The notes beneath the pieces were generated by a model. It was not told the DNA's origin, did no database searches, and worked only from the letters and a program-made list of their open reading frames with translations. A stretch of 64,000 bases of DNA from Streptomyces sp. McG3 (lineage in GTDB: Bacteria > Actinomycetota > Actinomycetes > Streptomycetales > Streptomycetaceae): the NCBI RefSeq assembly GCF_018619185.1, contig NZ_JAAXYC010000006.1, forward strand, positions 1-64,000, written 5' to 3'. A program made the translations under genes and the position numbers. Shown here one piece after another: positions 61,792 to 64,000 of this stretch. Every line of letters begins with the position of its first letter. Position 1 is the first letter of the stretch.

Positions 61792-64000
61792 GTGACGACG
61801 TCCATCGAAGGCAGGATCGCCGAGGAGCTCGGCGTACGTGAGCGACAGGTCAGGGCGGCCGTCGAGTTGCTCGACGGCGGATCGACCGTGCCGTTCATCG
61901 CGCGCTACCGCAAGGAGGCGACCGAATCCCTCGACGATGCGCAGCTGCGCACGCTGGAGGAACGGCTGCGCTATCTGCGGGAGCTGGAGGAGCGGCGGAC
62001 CTCGATCCTGGAATCCGTACGCGAACAGGGCAAGCTCGACGCCGCGCTGGAGGCGAGCATCCGGGCCGCCGAGACCAAGGCGCGCCTGGAGGACATCTAC
62101 CTGCCGTTCAAGCCGAAGCGGCGGACGAAGGCGCAGATCGCCCGGGAGGCGGGGCTCGAACCGCTGGCGGACGGGCTGCTCGGCGACCCGTCGGTCGATC
62201 CGCTCGCGGCGGCCGCCGCGTTCGTGGACGGCGACAAGGGCGTGGCGGACGCCGCCGCCGCCCTGGACGGGGCCCGGTCGATCCTCACCGAGCGGTTCTC
62301 CGAGGACGCCGATCTGACCGGCGAGCTGCGCGAGCGCATGTGGACGCGCGGCCGGCTGGCGGCGAAGGTCCGCGAGGGCCAGGAGGAGGCGGGCGCGAAG
62401 TTCGCCGACTACTTCGCCTTCGCGGAGCCGTTCACCGCGCTGCCCTCGCACCGGGTGCTCGCGATGCTGCGCGGCGAGAAGGAGAACGTCCTCGACCTGG
62501 TCCTGGAACCGGAGGAGCCGGAGGAGGCCGAGCGGCCGGGCCCCTCCCGCTACGAGAACATGATCGCCCGCCGCTTCGAGATCGCCGACCGGGGCCGCCC
62601 GGGCGACAAGTGGCTGGGCGACACCGTGCGGTGGGCGTGGCGGACCCGGATCCAGGTGCACCTGGGCATCGATCTGCGGCTGCGGCTGCGCACGGCGGCG
62701 GAGGACGAGGCGGTGCGGGTCTTCGCCTCGAACCTGCGCGATCTGCTGCTCGCCGCCCCGGCCGGGACCCGGGCCACGCTGGGCCTGGACCCCGGATTCC
62801 GTACGGGGGTGAAGGTCGCGGTCGTCGACGCCACCGGCAAGGTCGTGGCCACCGATGTGATCCACCCGCACGTGCCCGCGAACAGGTGGGACCAGGCGCT
62901 GGCGAAGCTCGCGCACCTCGCGAAGGAGCACGCGGTCGACCTGGTCGCGATCGGCAATGGCACGGCGTCCCGCGAGACGGACAAGCTCGCGGGTGAACTG
63001 ATCGACAAACACCCGGAGTTGAAGCTCACGAAGGTGATGGTCTCGGAGGCGGGCGCCTCGGTGTACTCCGCCTCCGCGTTCGCCTCGCAGGAACTGCCCG
63101 ACATGGACGTGTCGTTGCGCGGCGCCGTCTCCATCGCGCGGCGGCTCCAGGACCCGCTGGCCGAGCTGGTGAAGATCGACCCGAAGTCGATCGGCGTCGG
63201 GCAGTACCAGCACGACCTGTCCGAGGTGAAGCTGTCGCGTTCGCTGGACGCGGTCGTCGAGGACTGTGTGAACGGGGTCGGTGTGGACGTCAACACGGCT
63301 TCCGCGCCGCTGCTTTCACGGGTGTCGGGGATCAGCTCGGGGCTCGCCGAGAACATCGTCGCGCACCGGGACTCCAACGGCCCCTTCCGGTCCCGCAAGA
63401 CCCTCAAGGACGTGGCGCGGCTGGGCCCGAAGGCGTACGAGCAGTGCGCGGGCTTCCTGCGGATCCGGGACGGCGACGACCCGCTCGACGGCTCCAGCGT
63501 GCATCCCGAGGCCTATCCGGTGGTGCGGCGGATGGGGAAGAGCGCGGGTGGCGAGGTGGCCTCGCTGATCGGCAACGCGGAGGCCCTGCGCGCCCTGCGG
63601 GCCGCGGACTTCGTGGACGACATGTTCGGGCTGCCGACCGTGACGGACATCCTCAAGGAGCTGGAAAAGCCGGGGCGCGACCCACGACCCGCGTTCCGCA
63701 CCGCGACCTTCAAGGAGGGCGTCGAGAAGCTCGGCGACCTGGAGCCCGGCATGGTGCTGGAGGGCGTCGTCACCAACGTGGCCGCGTTCGGCGCGTTCGT
63801 CGATGTCGGCGTCCACCAGGACGGTCTGGTGCACGTCTCGGCGCTGTCGAGGACGTTCGTGAAGGACCCGCGCGACGTCGTGAAGCCCGGGGACATCGTG
63901 AAGGTCAAGGTCATGGACGTCGACGGGCCGCGCAAGCGGATCTCGCTGACACTGCGCCTCGACGACGAGCCGGGCGCGGGCGGCGGTTCCGGCGGCGGGC
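61792..64000 (+). CDS. tex: Tex family RNA-binding transcription accessory protein (partial)
   Basis: This gene is cut by the window end after about 736 codons. The product begins with SIEGRIAEELGVRERQVRAA and TVPFIARYRKEATESLDD. The YqgF/RuvX-like domain (LGLDPGFRTGVKVAVVDATG), a helix-hairpin-helix region (VNTASAPLLSRVSGISSGLA) and the S1 RNA-binding domain (EGVVTNVAAFGAFVDVGVHQ) follow in the usual order. The Gly-rich end may be near the natural C-terminus. It likely aids transcription of structured genes. The start is GTG 61792. Confidence 0.96.
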   Translation, partial: MTTSIEGRIAEELGVRERQVRAAVELLDGGSTVPFIARYRKEATESLDDAQLRTLEERLRYLRELEERRTSILESVREQGKLDAALEASIRAAETKARLEDIYLPFKPKRRTKAQIAREAGLEPLADGLLGDPSVDPLAAAAAFVDGDKGVADAAAALDGARSILTERFSEDADLTGELRERMWTRGRLAAKVREGQEEAGAKFADYFAFAEPFTALPSHRVLAMLRGEKENVLDLVLEPEEPEEAERPGPSRYENMIARRFEIADRGRPGDKWLGDTVRWAWRTRIQVHLGIDLRLRLRTAAEDEAVRVFASNLRDLLLAAPAGTRATLGLDPGFRTGVKVAVVDATGKVVATDVIHPHVPANRWDQALAKLAHLAKEHAVDLVAIGNGTASRETDKLAGELIDKHPELKLTKVMVSEAGASVYSASAFASQELPDMDVSLRGAVSIARRLQDPLAELVKIDPKSIGVGQYQHDLSEVKLSRSLDAVVEDCVNGVGVDVNTASAPLLSRVSGISSGLAENIVAHRDSNGPFRSRKTLKDVARLGPKAYEQCAGFLRIRDGDDPLDGSSVHPEAYPVVRRMGKSAGGEVASLIGNAEALRALRAADFVDDMFGLPTVTDILKELEKPGRDPRPAFRTATFKEGVEKLGDLEPGMVLEGVVTNVAAFGAFVDVGVHQDGLVHVSALSRTFVKDPRDVVKPGDIVKVKVMDVDGPRKRISLTLRLDDEPGAGGGSGGG

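Overview
This window is a very GC-rich actinobacterial chromosome segment, almost certainly from Streptomyces. The signs are GC-biased third codon positions, frequent GTG and TTG starts, Tat and lipoprotein export signals, a four-gene conservon (kinase-like, roadblock, DUF742, small GTPase), a hopanoid operon, and a c-di-AMP riboswitch ahead of a LysM/M23 endopeptidase. The gene order from the Tex gene back through idi and the hopanoid genes to the XRE/cupin regulator matches what I remember of the Streptomyces coelicolor SCO674x-SCO677x region. There are no rRNA, tRNA, IS or CRISPR features.

Layout. 1-9.7 kb: a YjbR-like gene, then what looks like a LacI regulon. It has a very large secreted ThuA/sugar-dehydrogenase/PKD protein, a Tat-exported sugar isomerase-like protein, an NMT1/THI5-type ABC importer and the LacI regulator; an identical 14-bp palindrome lies upstream of the first gene and in the importer/regulator divergent gap. 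9.7-13.8 kb: a conservon with a fifth GAF gene. 14.2-24 kb: a long-form GAPDH and assorted single genes (SnoaL-like, SDR, two PNPOx-fold proteins, a TipAS-like MerR regulator with its own 19-bp-spacer promoter, a metallo-beta-lactamase-fold hydrolase, TetR, a DUF6745-like protein). 24.2-30.4 kb: a tightly coupled six-gene cluster of the uncharacterised STM4011-STM4015 type. It has two tandem leucine-rich-repeat proteins, an ATP-grasp protein, an alkaline-phosphatase-superfamily protein and two radical SAM enzymes. This is the best candidate here for an undescribed system. 30.4-34.8 kb: an SGNH hydrolase, the LysM/M23 endopeptidase with riboswitch, a tyrosine phosphatase, and a small membrane protein with an XRE/cupin regulator that carries a tandem operator.

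34.8-44.5 kb is the hopanoid operon. hpnC, hpnD and hpnE make squalene, a polyprenyl synthase supplies precursor, shc cyclises, hpnG and hpnH handle the adenosyl side chain, and an aminotransferase probably finishes an aminated side chain. idi at 56.2 kb can feed the pathway. 45.2-53.5 kb looks like an extracellular glycopolymer or glycolipid locus. It holds a polysaccharide-type ABC exporter pair, a glycosyltransferase, two CDP-alcohol phosphotransferase-family proteins, a glycerol-1-phosphate-dehydrogenase-like enzyme, a sugar/alcohol-phosphate nucleotidyltransferase and a GalE-like epimerase. 53.6-64 kb: a CDF metal exporter, a methyltransferase-GNAT fusion behind a translated leader peptide and an SD-sequestering hairpin, idi, an anti-sigma-type ATPase, an HdeD-like protein, an enoyl-CoA hydratase, two DJ-1/GlxA-family genes, an SCO6745-family protein with a TetR-type box, and a Tex gene cut by the window end.

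Functional calls come from reading motifs, lengths and gene order by eye. No database search was run.
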